From: Burkholderiaceae bacterium
GTDB lineage: Bacteria; Pseudomonadota; Gammaproteobacteria; Burkholderiales; Burkholderiaceae_E
Assembly (NCBI GenBank): GCA_019428955.1
Contig: JAHYJF010000077.1
Location: 1-13,029 of the forward strand
Direction of reading: 5' to 3'
Length of the DNA: 13,029 bases
Shown here: positions 5,895 through 13,029 of the stretch, piece after piece
How positions within the stretch are numbered: the first letter of the stretch is position 1
Layout: each line of letters opens with the position of its first letter
The notes under the pieces: generated by a model
Seen by the model: only the letters and a program-made list of their open reading frames with translations
Database searches by the model: none
What the model was told of the DNA's origin: nothing
Position numbers and translations under genes: made by a program

Positions 5895-7208
5895 ATGAGC
5901 CAGATTATCGAAGTCAGGGTTCCGGATATTGGCGACTTCAAGGAAGTCGAGATCATCGAGGTGTTGGTCAAGCCCGGTGACACCATCACCAAGGAACAGA
6001 GCCTGGTAACCGTCGAGAGCGACAAGGCCTCGATGGAAATTCCGAGTTCGGCCGCGGGAGTGGTTCGCGAGATGAAGGTCGCGCTCGGCGACAAGGTCTC
6101 CGAGGGCACGCTGATACTGATGCTCGAGAGCAGCGATGCGGCGGCAGGAGCGGCTGCTCCGGCCGTCACTGCCCCGGCTGCCCCGGCACCGGCGCCGGCA
6201 CCAGTTCCCGCGCCGGCCGCAGCTGCTCCGGTGCCCGAGACCCGCGCCCACCCCCACCCGGCGCCAGCCGAACTGCGCGATGAATCGCACGTGGTAAAGC
6301 CCCATGCCTCGCCATCGGTGCGCAAGTTCGCCCGCGAGCTGGGAGTCGATCTCAGCCGCGTACCCGGGACCGGACCGAAGCGTCGAATCACGCAGGAAGA
6401 CGTCCAGGCCTACGTCAAGGGAGTGGTCGCGGCCGCGGCCCAACCAGCGCCGATCGCCCCGGCCGAGGGCGCAGCACTGGGACTGATCCCCTGGCCACAG
6501 GTCGATTTCGCCAAGTTCGGGCCGGTGGAGGTGGTGCCGCGCTCGCGCATCAAGAAACTCTCGGCAGCCAACCTGCATCGCAACTGGGTAATGATCCCGC
6601 ACGTCACCAATCATGATGACGCCGACATCACCGAACTCGAAGCGTTCCGGCTGCAACTCAACCAGGAGCAGGCCAAGAGCGGCGTGAAGATCACCATGCT
6701 CGCCTTCCTGATCAGGGCGTGCATCGCGGCGCTCAAGAAATTCCCGGAATTCAACGCCGCGCTCGACGGCGACAACCTGGTCTATCGCAAGTACTTCCAC
6801 ATCGGCTTCGCGGCCGACACGCCCAATGGCCTGGTGGTCCCGGTAATTCGCGACGCCGATCGCAAGGGCGTTGCCGAAATCGGCGCGGAGATGTCGACCT
6901 TGGCGGGTCGCGCCCGCGAGGGCAAGCTCTCGCCCACCGACATGCAGGGCGGGACCTTCTCGATTTCGAGCCTTGGCGGTATCGGCGGCACCTACTTCAC
7001 GCCGATCATCAATGCCCCCGAGGTTGCCATACTGGGCGCCTGCCGGGCGGTCATGCGGCCGACCTGGAATGGCGAGAAGTTCGAGCCGCGCCTGATCCTG
7101 CCGCTTTCGCTGTCGTGGGATCACCGTGTGATCGACGGTGCCTCGGCGGCGCGCTTCAACTCCTACCTCGTGCAGATTCTCGGTGATTTCCGCCGGGTCC
7201 TGCTCTGA
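5895..7208 (+). CDS. aceF: Dihydrolipoyl acetyltransferase, E2 of pyruvate dehydrogenase
   Basis: Core of the pyruvate dehydrogenase complex: it carries the swinging lipoyl arm and transfers acetyl to CoA. The 437-residue protein has one N-terminal lipoyl domain (about residues 2-78) with the modified lysine at 44 in ESDKASME, then an Ala/Pro-rich flexible linker (about 82-125), a peripheral subunit-binding domain (about 137-174, SPSVRKFARELGVDL and TGPKRRITQEDV) and the catalytic domain to the end. The active-site motif is HRVIDG with His410 and Asp414. E. coli AceF has three lipoyl domains and is over 600 residues, so this is the short form. The ribosome site is weak (GAGCAG overlapping the aceE stop), suggesting translational coupling. 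The lipoyl domain is about 77% identical to that of the downstream lpd product by my count. Confidence 0.97.
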   Translation: MSQIIEVRVPDIGDFKEVEIIEVLVKPGDTITKEQSLVTVESDKASMEIPSSAAGVVREMKVALGDKVSEGTLILMLESSDAAAGAAAPAVTAPAAPAPAPAPVPAPAAAAPVPETRAHPHPAPAELRDESHVVKPHASPSVRKFARELGVDLSRVPGTGPKRRITQEDVQAYVKGVVAAAAQPAPIAPAEGAALGLIPWPQVDFAKFGPVEVVPRSRIKKLSAANLHRNWVMIPHVTNHDDADITELEAFRLQLNQEQAKSGVKITMLAFLIRACIAALKKFPEFNAALDGDNLVYRKYFHIGFAADTPNGLVVPVIRDADRKGVAEIGAEMSTLAGRAREGKLSPTDMQGGTFSISSLGGIGGTYFTPIINAPEVAILGACRAVMRPTWNGEKFEPRLILPLSLSWDHRVIDGASAARFNSYLVQILGDFRRVLL

Positions 7209-7235
7209 GTAAACCATACCTCCGGAAAGAGCATC

Positions 7236-9038
7236 ATGGCCCAAACGGTTGAAGTGAAGGTTCCCGATATCGGCGACTTCAAGGACGTGGAAATCATCGA
7301 GTTGCTCGTAAAGCCCGGCGACCCGGTGGCGCTCGAGCAAAGCCTGGTCACGGTCGAGAGCGACAAGGCCTCGATGGAGATCCCCAGCTCGGCCGCCGGC
7401 GTGGTGCGCGAGCTGCGCGTGAAGCTGGGCGACAAGATTTCGGAGGGAGTGGTGCTGCTGGTCCTCGAGGGCGGCGCGGAACAGCCGGCGGCGGCGCCAG
7501 CACCGGCACCGTCAGCACCGGCACCGTCAGCCTCGGTCCCGGCCTCGGCGCCGACACCGGGAGCAGCGCCAGCAGCTGCGGTCGCGCGCTACACCGGCAA
7601 GGTCGACCTGGAGTGCGCGATGCTGGTGCTCGGCGCCGGTCCGGGTGGATATTCGGCGGCTTTCCGGGCTGCTGACCTGGGTATCAACACGGTTCTGGTC
7701 GAACGCTACGCGAGCCTTGGCGGAGTGTGCCTCAACGTCGGGTGCATCCCCTCCAAGGCGCTGCTGCACACCGCAGCCGTGATCGATGAGGCCCGCTCCC
7801 TGGCGGCTCACGGGGTCATCTTTGGCGAGGCCAGGGTCGATCTCGACCAGTTGCGGGGCTGGAAGGATAAGGTGGTGGGCAAGCTCACCGGCGGCCTGGC
7901 GGGCATGGCCAAGGCGCGCAAGGTCACAGTGGTGCGCGGCTACGGAGCGTTTCTCGATGATCATCACGTCGCAGTCGAATTGACCTCCGGAGAGGGTCAG
8001 GAAAAGAGCGGTGAAAAGCAGGTCGTGCGTTTCGAGCAGGCGATCATCGCGGCTGGCAGCCAGGCGGTGCGCCTGCCGTTCCTGCCCGACGATCCGCGGA
8101 TCGTCACTTCAACCGGCGCGCTGCAACTGGCGTTCAAGCCCCAACGGATGCTGGTGATCGGCGGCGGGATCATCGGGCTGGAAATGGCCACGGTCTATTC
8201 GACCCTGGGGGCGCGGGTCGACGTGGTCGAAATGCTCGGCGACCTGATGATGGGTCCGGATCGCGATGCCGTGAAGGTCTGGCGACGGTTCAACGACAAG
8301 CGCTTCGACAAGGTGATGGTGCGGACCAAGACCGCCAAGGCGGAAGCCACCAAGAAAGGCATCAAGGTCTGGTTCGAAGGCGAGAACGCGCCCGCCGAAC
8401 CGCAACTCTATGACCTGGTGCTTTCGGCGGTTGGCCGCAGCCCCAACGGCGGCAAGATCGCTGCCGAGAAGGCGGGAGTCGCGGTCAGCGACCGCGGCTT
8501 CATCGCGGTCGACAAGCAGATGCGCACCAACGTGGCGCACATCTTCGCGATCGGCGACATCGTCGGCCAGCCGATGCTGGCCCACAAGGCGGTGCACGAG
8601 GCCCACGTAGCCGCCGAGGCGGCGGCCGGCCAGAAGAGCTACTTCGACGCCCGCGTCATTCCTTCAGTGGCCTACACCGACCCGGAAGTGGCCTGGGTGG
8701 GGGTGACCGAGGAAGAGGCCAAGGCCAAGGGCATCAAGATCGGCAAGGCGGTTTTCCCCTGGGCTGCATCGGGGCGCGCAATTGCCAATGGTCGTGACGA
8801 GGGTTTCACCAAGCTGATCTTCGACGATAAAACCCACCGCCTGATCGGGGGCGCAATCGTCGGCACCCACGCCGGCGAAATGATCGGGGAACTGGCGCTC
8901 GCCATCGAGATGGGTGCCGACCCCACCGACATCGGCAAGACGATCCATCCCCACCCGACGCTGGGGGAATCAATCGGGATGGCCGCCGAACTCTTCGAAG
9001 GGGTTTGCACCGACCTGCCGCCGACCCGCAAGCGCTAG
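7236..9038 (+). CDS. lpd: Dihydrolipoamide dehydrogenase with N-terminal lipoyl domain
   Basis: FAD-dependent E3 that reoxidises the lipoyl groups of E2 and makes NADH. The 600-residue protein is longer than the usual 470 because of an extra lipoyl domain (residues 2-78, lysine 44 in ESDKASME) and an Ala/Pro/Ser-rich linker (about 83-116). E3 proper follows: FAD-binding GAGPGG at 133-138, redox-active Cys165 and Cys170 in GGVCLNVGC, an NAD-binding VIGGGIIGLE segment, and the C-terminal catalytic pair His573 and Glu578 in HPHPTLGE. Lipoyl-E3 fusions are known from pyruvate dehydrogenase operons of Neisseria, Ralstonia and relatives. A GGAAAGAG site (7224-7231) precedes ATG 7236. It lies 27 bases after aceF, last in the operon. 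All E3 catalytic residues are present. Confidence 0.97.
   Translation: MAQTVEVKVPDIGDFKDVEIIELLVKPGDPVALEQSLVTVESDKASMEIPSSAAGVVRELRVKLGDKISEGVVLLVLEGGAEQPAAAPAPAPSAPAPSASVPASAPTPGAAPAAAVARYTGKVDLECAMLVLGAGPGGYSAAFRAADLGINTVLVERYASLGGVCLNVGCIPSKALLHTAAVIDEARSLAAHGVIFGEARVDLDQLRGWKDKVVGKLTGGLAGMAKARKVTVVRGYGAFLDDHHVAVELTSGEGQEKSGEKQVVRFEQAIIAAGSQAVRLPFLPDDPRIVTSTGALQLAFKPQRMLVIGGGIIGLEMATVYSTLGARVDVVEMLGDLMMGPDRDAVKVWRRFNDKRFDKVMVRTKTAKAEATKKGIKVWFEGENAPAEPQLYDLVLSAVGRSPNGGKIAAEKAGVAVSDRGFIAVDKQMRTNVAHIFAIGDIVGQPMLAHKAVHEAHVAAEAAAGQKSYFDARVIPSVAYTDPEVAWVGVTEEEAKAKGIKIGKAVFPWAASGRAIANGRDEGFTKLIFDDKTHRLIGGAIVGTHAGEMIGELALAIEMGADPTDIGKTIHPHPTLGESIGMAAELFEGVCTDLPPTRKR
7499..7528 (+). repeat. 15-bp tandem repeat in the E3 linker
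   Basis: AGCACCGGCACCGTC occurs twice head to tail (7499-7513 and 7514-7528), in frame, encoding two APAPS-like units of the flexible linker between lipoyl and FAD domains. Confidence 0.85.
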
Positions 9039-9064
9039 CCAGGCGCCGGCGACACGCCTAGCGC
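9032..9064. terminator. Palindrome holding both convergent stop codons
   Basis: GCGCTAG (9032-9038) and CTAGCGC (9058-9064) are exact inverted repeats; GCG (9043-9045) and CGC (9055-9057) extend the stem inward. The left arm ends in the lpd stop TAG and the right arm contains the stop of the convergent peptidase gene. Both genes end in CGC-TAG, which partly explains the symmetry. It could slow transcription from both sides, but there is no T tract. Confidence 0.35.
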
Positions 9065-9675
9065 AGGAAGGATGTGCGCAAGATATCGCCCTGAAATTCC
9101 AGCAGCGCCAGCGCCTCGGATTCCGAGGCCGCTGGCCTGCCTGCCAGCAATGGCGCCATGGCGGCCTGGGCGAGCAGGCGGCGGGCACCGTCGAAGCGGC
9201 GATTCCAGTAGTCCACTTCGAGGCTCTCGATCCGCACCACCCCTCCCGAATTCGGGGCGTGGACGAAGCGCTGGTCGCCGATGTAGATGCCGACGTGCGA
9301 GAACGGGCTGCGTTGGGTGTTGAAGAACACCAGGTCGCCGGGCTGCATTTCGCTTCGTCCAATATCCGCGCCCGCTGATTCGATTTCCTGCGCGCGCCGC
9401 GGCAGGTTGGCCCCGGTGGCATCGCCGAATACGTGCCGCACCAGTCCGCTGCAGTCAAAACCGGTTTCCGGAGAATCGCCGCCGTAAACATAAGGCACGC
9501 CGAGCATCCCCAGCGCACGCAGCACCACCTCTGAGCGCGCATCCACTTGTGAATAGCTCAATGGCGAGGTCTCGGCAGCACGGCCGGCAAGGGGCAGGGC
9601 GCACAGCAGAATCACTGCCAGATTGCGCGTCTGGGCGCAGGCAATCGCAATAAATGAGCCGCAGGACTTCCGCAT
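9058..9675 (-). CDS. Secreted NlpC/P60 (C40) family peptidoglycan hydrolase
   Basis: Likely a cell-wall endopeptidase that cuts peptide stems of peptidoglycan in the periplasm. The product from ATG 9675 has 205 residues. The N terminus has a basic stretch and hydrophobic core (LAVILLCALPLAG, residues 19-31) ending in GRAAE, a plausible signal peptidase I site; no proper lipobox is seen. The NlpC/P60 domain covers about 44-160: GVPYVYGGDSPETGFDCSG with catalytic Cys75, PGDLVFF, SHVGIYIG with His127, and RFVHAP with His139. A 45-residue Ala-rich tail follows. The frame is open upstream to 9792, but that extension is unlike a signal peptide and runs into the prpE leader, so I reject it. No clear ribosome site precedes 9675, so the exact start is uncertain. 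It converges on lpd with a 19-base gap and diverges from prpE. Confidence 0.9.
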   Translation of the reverse strand: MRKSCGSFIAIACAQTRNLAVILLCALPLAGRAAETSPLSYSQVDARSEVVLRALGMLGVPYVYGGDSPETGFDCSGLVRHVFGDATGANLPRRAQEIESAGADIGRSEMQPGDLVFFNTQRSPFSHVGIYIGDQRFVHAPNSGGVVRIESLEVDYWNRRFDGARRLLAQAAMAPLLAGRPAASESEALALLEFQGDILRTSFLR

Positions 9676-9806
9676 AGCCACGAGGTTAAGCGAGAATGGC
9701 GGGAAGCTCAAAGAAAAGAGCGCGCCATCGGGGGGCTGTGACCGACGTCTGGTCGGTATCGCAACAAGCCCGTTGGGTCTACACAACGGCAACTAAAGGA
9801 GGAGAC
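9676..9806. promoter_or_regulatory. Divergent intergenic region with two inverted repeats
   Basis: This 131-base gap must hold promoters for prpE and the peptidase gene. ACCGAC (9741-9746) and GTCGGT (9752-9757) form a perfect inverted repeat around GTCTG, and CCGTTG (9770-9775) and CAACGG (9784-9789) another around 8 bases, ending 6 bases before the prpE ribosome site. They could be operators or leader hairpins. I cannot assign a -35/-10 pair with confidence. Confidence 0.35.
9795..9804 (+). promoter_or_regulatory. Strong ribosome binding site of prpE
   Basis: AAAGGAGGAG is near perfect and lies just before ATG 9807. It fixes the start there rather than at upstream in-frame ATG 9696, whose extra residues have no family counterpart. 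Confidence 0.85.
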
Positions 9807-11711
9807 ATGGGGCAACGCTACGAGGCGTTTCATCGGCGTTCGATCGGGGATCGGGAAGGCTTCTGGGCCGAACAGGCCAAACTCATCGACTGGCACAAGC
9901 CCTTCGGCCAAGTTCTCGACTACAGCCGGCCGCCATTCGCGCGCTGGTTCATCGGTGGTCAGACCAACCTGTGCCACAACGCCATCGACAGGCATCTCGC
10001 AACGCAGGCCGAAAAGCCGGCCTTGATCTATGTCTCGACCGAGACCGGCGAGGAGCGGGTCTACACCTTTGCCGAGTTGCAGCGCGAGGTCGTCACCATG
10101 GCAGCGATCCTGGGCAGCCAGGGCGTCGGCCGGGGCGACCGGGTACTCATCTACATGCCGATGGTGCCGCAGGCGGTGTTCGCCATGCTCGCCTGCGCCC
10201 GCATTGGCGCGATCCACTCGGTGGTCTTCGGCGGATTCGCCTCGAACAGCCTGGCGGCGCGCATCGACGACGCCACCCCCAAGGTCATCGTCAGCGCCGA
10301 CGCCGGTTCCCGCGGCGGCAAGGCGATCGCCTACAAGCCGTTGCTCGATGAGGCAATTCGCCTCGCCAGTCACAATCCGGCGCGCGTGCTCATGGTCAAT
10401 CGGGGCCTGGCCCCGATGGACGTGGTCGCCGGCCGCGATCTCGACTACGAGACGCTGCGGGCGAAGTACCGCGACGCCGACGTACCGGTAGTCTGGCTCG
10501 AGTCCAATGAGATCAGCTACACCCTCTACACCTCGGGCACCACCGGCCAGCCCAAGGGCGTGCAACGCGACGTCGGCGGCTATGCCGTGGCGCTGGCGGC
10601 ATCGATGCGTCACATCTTCTGCGGCAACGCCGGGGAAACCTATTTCTCGACCAGCGACATCGGCTGGGTCGTCGGGCACTCCTACATCGTCTACGCTCCG
10701 CTGATCGCCGGCATGGCCACCATTCTCTACGAGGGCACGCCGATCAGGCCCGATGCCGGAATCCTCTGGCAACTGGTCGAGAAGTACCAGGTGAGCCTGA
10801 TGTTCTCGGCGCCGACCGCGATCCGGGTGCTCAAGAAACAGGATCCGGCGCTGCTCACCAAGTACGACACCAGTTCGCTGCGCAGCCTGTTCCTCGCCGG
10901 CGAGCCGCTCGATGAACCGACCGCGCGCTGGATCACCGAGGGACTGGGGCGCCCCGTGATCGACAACTACTGGCAGACCGAGAGCGGCTGGCCAATTCTG
11001 GGGCTCGCCAATGGCGTCGAGCAGATGTCCACCAAGCTCGGCAGCCCGGGCGTGCCGATGTATGGCTACGACCTGCATCTGTTGCACGAACAGACCGGCG
11101 AGGAGGTCGGGGCCAACGAAAAAGGAGTCGTGGCGATCATGCCCCCGCTGCCACCGGGTTGCATGCAGACGGTCTGGGGCGACGACGAGCGCTTTGTCGA
11201 GACCTACTTCACGACCATTCCCGGCAAGATGGCGTACTCCACCTTCGACTGGGGAATTCGCGACGACGACGGCTACTACTTCATCCTCGGCCGGACCGAC
11301 GACGTGATCAACGTCGCCGGGCACCGCCTCGGCACGCGCGAGATCGAGGAGAGCGTGTCGCATCACGCCTCGGTCGCCGAATGCGCGGTGATCGGTGTCG
11401 CCGATTCGCTCAAGGGGCAGGTGGCGATGGCGTTCGTGGTGCTCAAAGATGCCGCTGCCGCGGCCGATCCCGCGGAGGCGGCGCGCCTGGAGCGGGAAAT
11501 CCTCGCGGTGGTCGACCGCCAGCTCGGCGCCGTGGCGCGGCCGGTCAGGGCGCATTTCGTCACGGCGCTACCCAAGACCCGCTCGGGCAAGGTGCTGCGC
11601 CGCGCGATCCAGGCAGTCTGCGAGCATCGCGATCCGGGTGACCTGACTACCATTGAAGATGTCGCGGCACTCGACGGGGTGCGCAAGGCCGTGGTCGGTT
11701 CAGATGGATGA
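9807..11711 (+). CDS. prpE: Propionyl-CoA synthetase (AMP-forming)
   Basis: Activates propionate with ATP and CoA to propionyl-CoA through an acyl-AMP, in the cytoplasm. The 634-residue length fits PrpE and the ANL (acetyl-CoA synthetase-like) fold. The N-terminal segment RYEAFHRRSIGDREGFW and the DWHKPF motif are typical. The nucleotide-binding loop YTSGTTGQPKGV starts at residue 241; GWVVGHSYIVYAPLIAGMATILYEG and DNYWQTESGWP form the acyl and adenylate sites. The C-terminal hinge and lid are present, with catalytic Lys595 in TRSGKVLRR, the residue that is acetylated in related enzymes. PrpE is favoured over acetyl-CoA synthetase by the HSYIVYAPL and LAGEPLDEPT contexts; substrate preference cannot be proved from sequence. 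No methylcitrate genes (prpB, prpC, prpD) are in this window. The stop overlaps the start of the next gene. Confidence 0.92.
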   Translation: MGQRYEAFHRRSIGDREGFWAEQAKLIDWHKPFGQVLDYSRPPFARWFIGGQTNLCHNAIDRHLATQAEKPALIYVSTETGEERVYTFAELQREVVTMAAILGSQGVGRGDRVLIYMPMVPQAVFAMLACARIGAIHSVVFGGFASNSLAARIDDATPKVIVSADAGSRGGKAIAYKPLLDEAIRLASHNPARVLMVNRGLAPMDVVAGRDLDYETLRAKYRDADVPVVWLESNEISYTLYTSGTTGQPKGVQRDVGGYAVALAASMRHIFCGNAGETYFSTSDIGWVVGHSYIVYAPLIAGMATILYEGTPIRPDAGILWQLVEKYQVSLMFSAPTAIRVLKKQDPALLTKYDTSSLRSLFLAGEPLDEPTARWITEGLGRPVIDNYWQTESGWPILGLANGVEQMSTKLGSPGVPMYGYDLHLLHEQTGEEVGANEKGVVAIMPPLPPGCMQTVWGDDERFVETYFTTIPGKMAYSTFDWGIRDDDGYYFILGRTDDVINVAGHRLGTREIEESVSHHASVAECAVIGVADSLKGQVAMAFVVLKDAAAAADPAEAARLEREILAVVDRQLGAVARPVRAHFVTALPKTRSGKVLRRAIQAVCEHRDPGDLTTIEDVAALDGVRKAVVGSDG

Positions 11712-12531
11712 TCCGGTAATCGCCGTCAAGCGGCTGCTCGCGGCGCTGGTGCTGCTGCCGATCGCGCCGCTGCTGATCGCGTTGCTGGGTCAGTTGCTGC
11801 GGCGCTCGCGGCCGCGTCTTGGGGGGGGGCTGACCGTAGCCGGCTTGCTGGTCGCACTAGTGACCAGCAAGCCGATCGTTTCCCAGGCTCTCATTGGCTG
11901 GGTCGAGGCCGCCGGAGCGCCCGCACTGACGGCCGAGCGCATCAGGGCGGTGATTACCGGACCGTCGCCACCCACGGCAATTGTCATTCTCGGCGGCGGG
12001 ACGCGCTTTGACGCGCGCGAACATCCCGACCAGACCAGCCTGAAGAGCGGCACGCTCGAGCGGGTGATGGCCGGCGCCCGGCTGGCCAGAGCCACCGGCT
12101 TGCCGGTGCTGGTGAGCGGCGGTCAGGGACCCGAAAGTCGCGAGCCGGAGGCGGCCACCATGGCGCGCACGCTGGCGCGTGATTTCGGCATCAAGGCGCG
12201 CTGGCTCGAGCGGCGGTCGCTGGACACGAGCGGTAATGCCAGGGAGTCGGCCCGCATGCTCTCCGAGACCGGCGTTCGCCGGATCTTCCTGGTGACCCAG
12301 GCGTATCACATGCCCCGTGCGCTGTACGCTTTCGATGGCACCGGCCTGAAGGTGGTGGCGGCGCCTCACGGCTTCCTCGGAGGAGCCGGGCGGCATGCGA
12401 CATTTTGGCAATGGGTGCCGGCGCCAAGCGCCATGTATGCCAGCTGGCTGGCCAGCCACGAAGTCGCAGGCCTGGCCTGGTACCGACTGGTGCGCATGGT
12501 CCGCGGTTCGCATAAGACAGCACAGGAGTAG
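11704..12531 (+). CDS. ElyC/YdcF-type DUF218 inner-membrane protein
   Basis: The 275-residue product has two N-terminal membrane helices (about residues 11-32 and 43-62) and then a DUF218 domain expected on the periplasmic side: TAIVILGGGTRFDAR from about residue 91, PVLVSGGQG, the conserved ARWLERRSLDTSGNARESA segment and LVTQAYHMPRAL. E. coli ElyC has the same layout and about the same length (259) and is linked to envelope and lipid-carrier homeostasis; its exact biochemistry is unsettled. ATG 11704 overlaps the prpE stop by 8 bases, which suggests translational coupling; no clear ribosome site is seen. An earlier in-frame ATG at 11653 would lie deep in prpE and is rejected. A run of nine G (11821-11829) encodes Gly40-42 between the helices and could be slippage-prone. 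I would not give a gene symbol without a tree. Confidence 0.85.
   Translation: MDDPVIAVKRLLAALVLLPIAPLLIALLGQLLRRSRPRLGGGLTVAGLLVALVTSKPIVSQALIGWVEAAGAPALTAERIRAVITGPSPPTAIVILGGGTRFDAREHPDQTSLKSGTLERVMAGARLARATGLPVLVSGGQGPESREPEAATMARTLARDFGIKARWLERRSLDTSGNARESARMLSETGVRRIFLVTQAYHMPRALYAFDGTGLKVVAAPHGFLGGAGRHATFWQWVPAPSAMYASWLASHEVAGLAWYRLVRMVRGSHKTAQE
11821..11829 (+). repeat. G9 homopolymer inside the ElyC-like gene
   Basis: Nine consecutive G in frame, coding three glycines in the loop between the two membrane helices. A one-base change would shift the frame after codon 42. Confidence 0.9.
12524..12528 (+). promoter_or_regulatory. Ribosome binding site of the MFS transporter gene
   Basis: AGGAG ends 8 bases before GTG 12537, inside the end of the preceding gene. 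It supports the GTG start; no ATG in frame lies between this site and the conserved N terminus. Confidence 0.7.
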
Positions 12532-12536
12532 CGCAG

Positions 12537-13029
12537 GTGGGCATATTCGATCGCTCGAGCCTCAACGACGGCGTCCTGCCCCGCGAAGTCTTCGGCTGGG
12601 CGATGTACGACTTTGCCAACTCCGGCTACACCACGGTGGTGCTGACGGCCGTGTTCAGCGCGTACTTTGTCGGGGTGGTGGCCGACAACGCGCCCTGGGC
12701 GACGTTTGCCTGGACCGTGACGCTGGCGATCTCGGCGCTCCTGGTGATGGCCCTCGCGCCGGCGATCGGCGCTTTTGGCGACGCCCTCGGGGCCAAGAAG
12801 CGCCTGCTTGCCTTCGCCACCACGGGGTGCGTTGTGGCCACCGCCGGCCTGGCGCTGACCCAGTCCGGCACGGTTGCGCTGGCAGTGGTGCTGATCATCA
12901 TCTCGAACTTCTTCTATTCGATCGGCGAGTCGCTGATCGCGGCGTTCCTGCCGGAGTTGTCGCGACCGAATGACCTCGGAAAAGTCTCGGGGTGGGGGTG
13001 GAGCTTCGGCTACGTCGGAGGGATGCTGG
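12537..13029 (+). CDS. MFS transporter, UMF1/Atg22-like family, 3'-truncated by window edge
   Basis: The first 164 codons of an integral inner-membrane transporter are present; the rest lies beyond the window. The start GTG is 5 bases after the stop of the ElyC-like gene. The N terminus carries EVFGWAMYDFANSGYTTVVLTAVFSAYF, the family signature (W-x-x-YDFANS) of UMF1 / vacuole-effluxer Atg22-like proteins. Membrane segments follow at about residues 24-43, 55-78 (TFAWTVTLAISALLVMALAP), 90-110 and 114-140, with the MFS loop GAFGDALGAKKRLL between the second and third. The segment SNFFYSIGESLIAAFLPELS is also typical of the family. The bacterial substrate is unknown. Close spacing places it in the prpE cluster. 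Confidence 0.85.
   Translation, partial: MGIFDRSSLNDGVLPREVFGWAMYDFANSGYTTVVLTAVFSAYFVGVVADNAPWATFAWTVTLAISALLVMALAPAIGAFGDALGAKKRLLAFATTGCVVATAGLALTQSGTVALAVVLIIISNFFYSIGESLIAAFLPELSRPNDLGKVSGWGWSFGYVGGML

Noticed and set aside
4259..6391. Open frame of 710 codons on the minus strand opposite aceE and aceF
   Set aside because: It lies antisense to two clearly conserved genes, spans their junction and has no recognisable domain. Long antisense frames are common in GC-rich coding DNA with biased third positions.
5853..7340. Open frame of 495 codons on the minus strand opposite aceF and the start of lpd
   Set aside because: Mirror of the lipoyl and catalytic domain codons; its internal repeat simply reflects the two similar lipoyl domains.
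9708..11555. Open frame of 615 codons on the minus strand opposite prpE
   Set aside because: Antisense shadow of prpE; the composition is Arg/Asp/Gly/His-rich with no family resemblance and no ribosome site.
1..13029. CRISPR array, toxin-antitoxin pair, defence island or insertion sequence
   Set aside because: No regularly spaced repeats, no paired small genes, no transposase motifs and no nuclease/helicase cluster were seen on either strand.

Overview
This is a high-GC chromosomal window that reads as core genome of a proteobacterium. A gammaproteobacterium is most likely, but a betaproteobacterium cannot be excluded from sequence alone. The grounds are the homodimeric AceE-type pyruvate dehydrogenase E1, an E3 carrying its own lipoyl domain, tRNA genes with encoded CCA ends, a PrpE-type propionyl-CoA synthetase and an ElyC/YdcF-like envelope protein.

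Layout. Positions 1-1061 hold the 3' two thirds of serS (seryl-tRNA synthetase), followed at once by a tRNA-Ser(CGA) gene with its own extended -10 promoter and a hairpin downstream. Positions 1062-2813 are a scar of accessory DNA: a DMT/EamA transporter lacking its N-terminal half, a phage terminase large subunit lacking its ATPase half and carrying Asn where the first catalytic Asp is expected, and a structured non-coding stretch with a tandem GTGGGGGCATT repeat. The scar is bounded on the right by tRNA-Arg(ACG) on the minus strand, a classic integrase target. Both broken genes keep their 3' ends and have lost their 5' ends.

Positions 2891-9038 hold the pyruvate dehydrogenase operon aceE-aceF-lpd, preceded by a leader with a nested inverted repeat. 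E2 has one lipoyl domain. E3 has a second, closely similar lipoyl domain fused at its N terminus through an Ala/Pro-rich linker. Together the three proteins turn pyruvate into acetyl-CoA, CO2 and NADH. A small secreted NlpC/P60 peptidase gene converges on lpd; the two stop codons lie in the two arms of one palindrome.

Positions 9807-13029 look like a second operon on the plus strand: prpE (propionyl-CoA synthetase), an ElyC/YdcF-type DUF218 membrane protein whose start overlaps the prpE stop, and a UMF1/Atg22-like MFS transporter that runs off the window.

I found no CRISPR array, no intact mobile element and no obvious new multi-gene system. The most unusual material is the prophage scar between the two tRNA genes, especially its structured non-coding segment, and the paired lipoyl domains of the pyruvate dehydrogenase operon.
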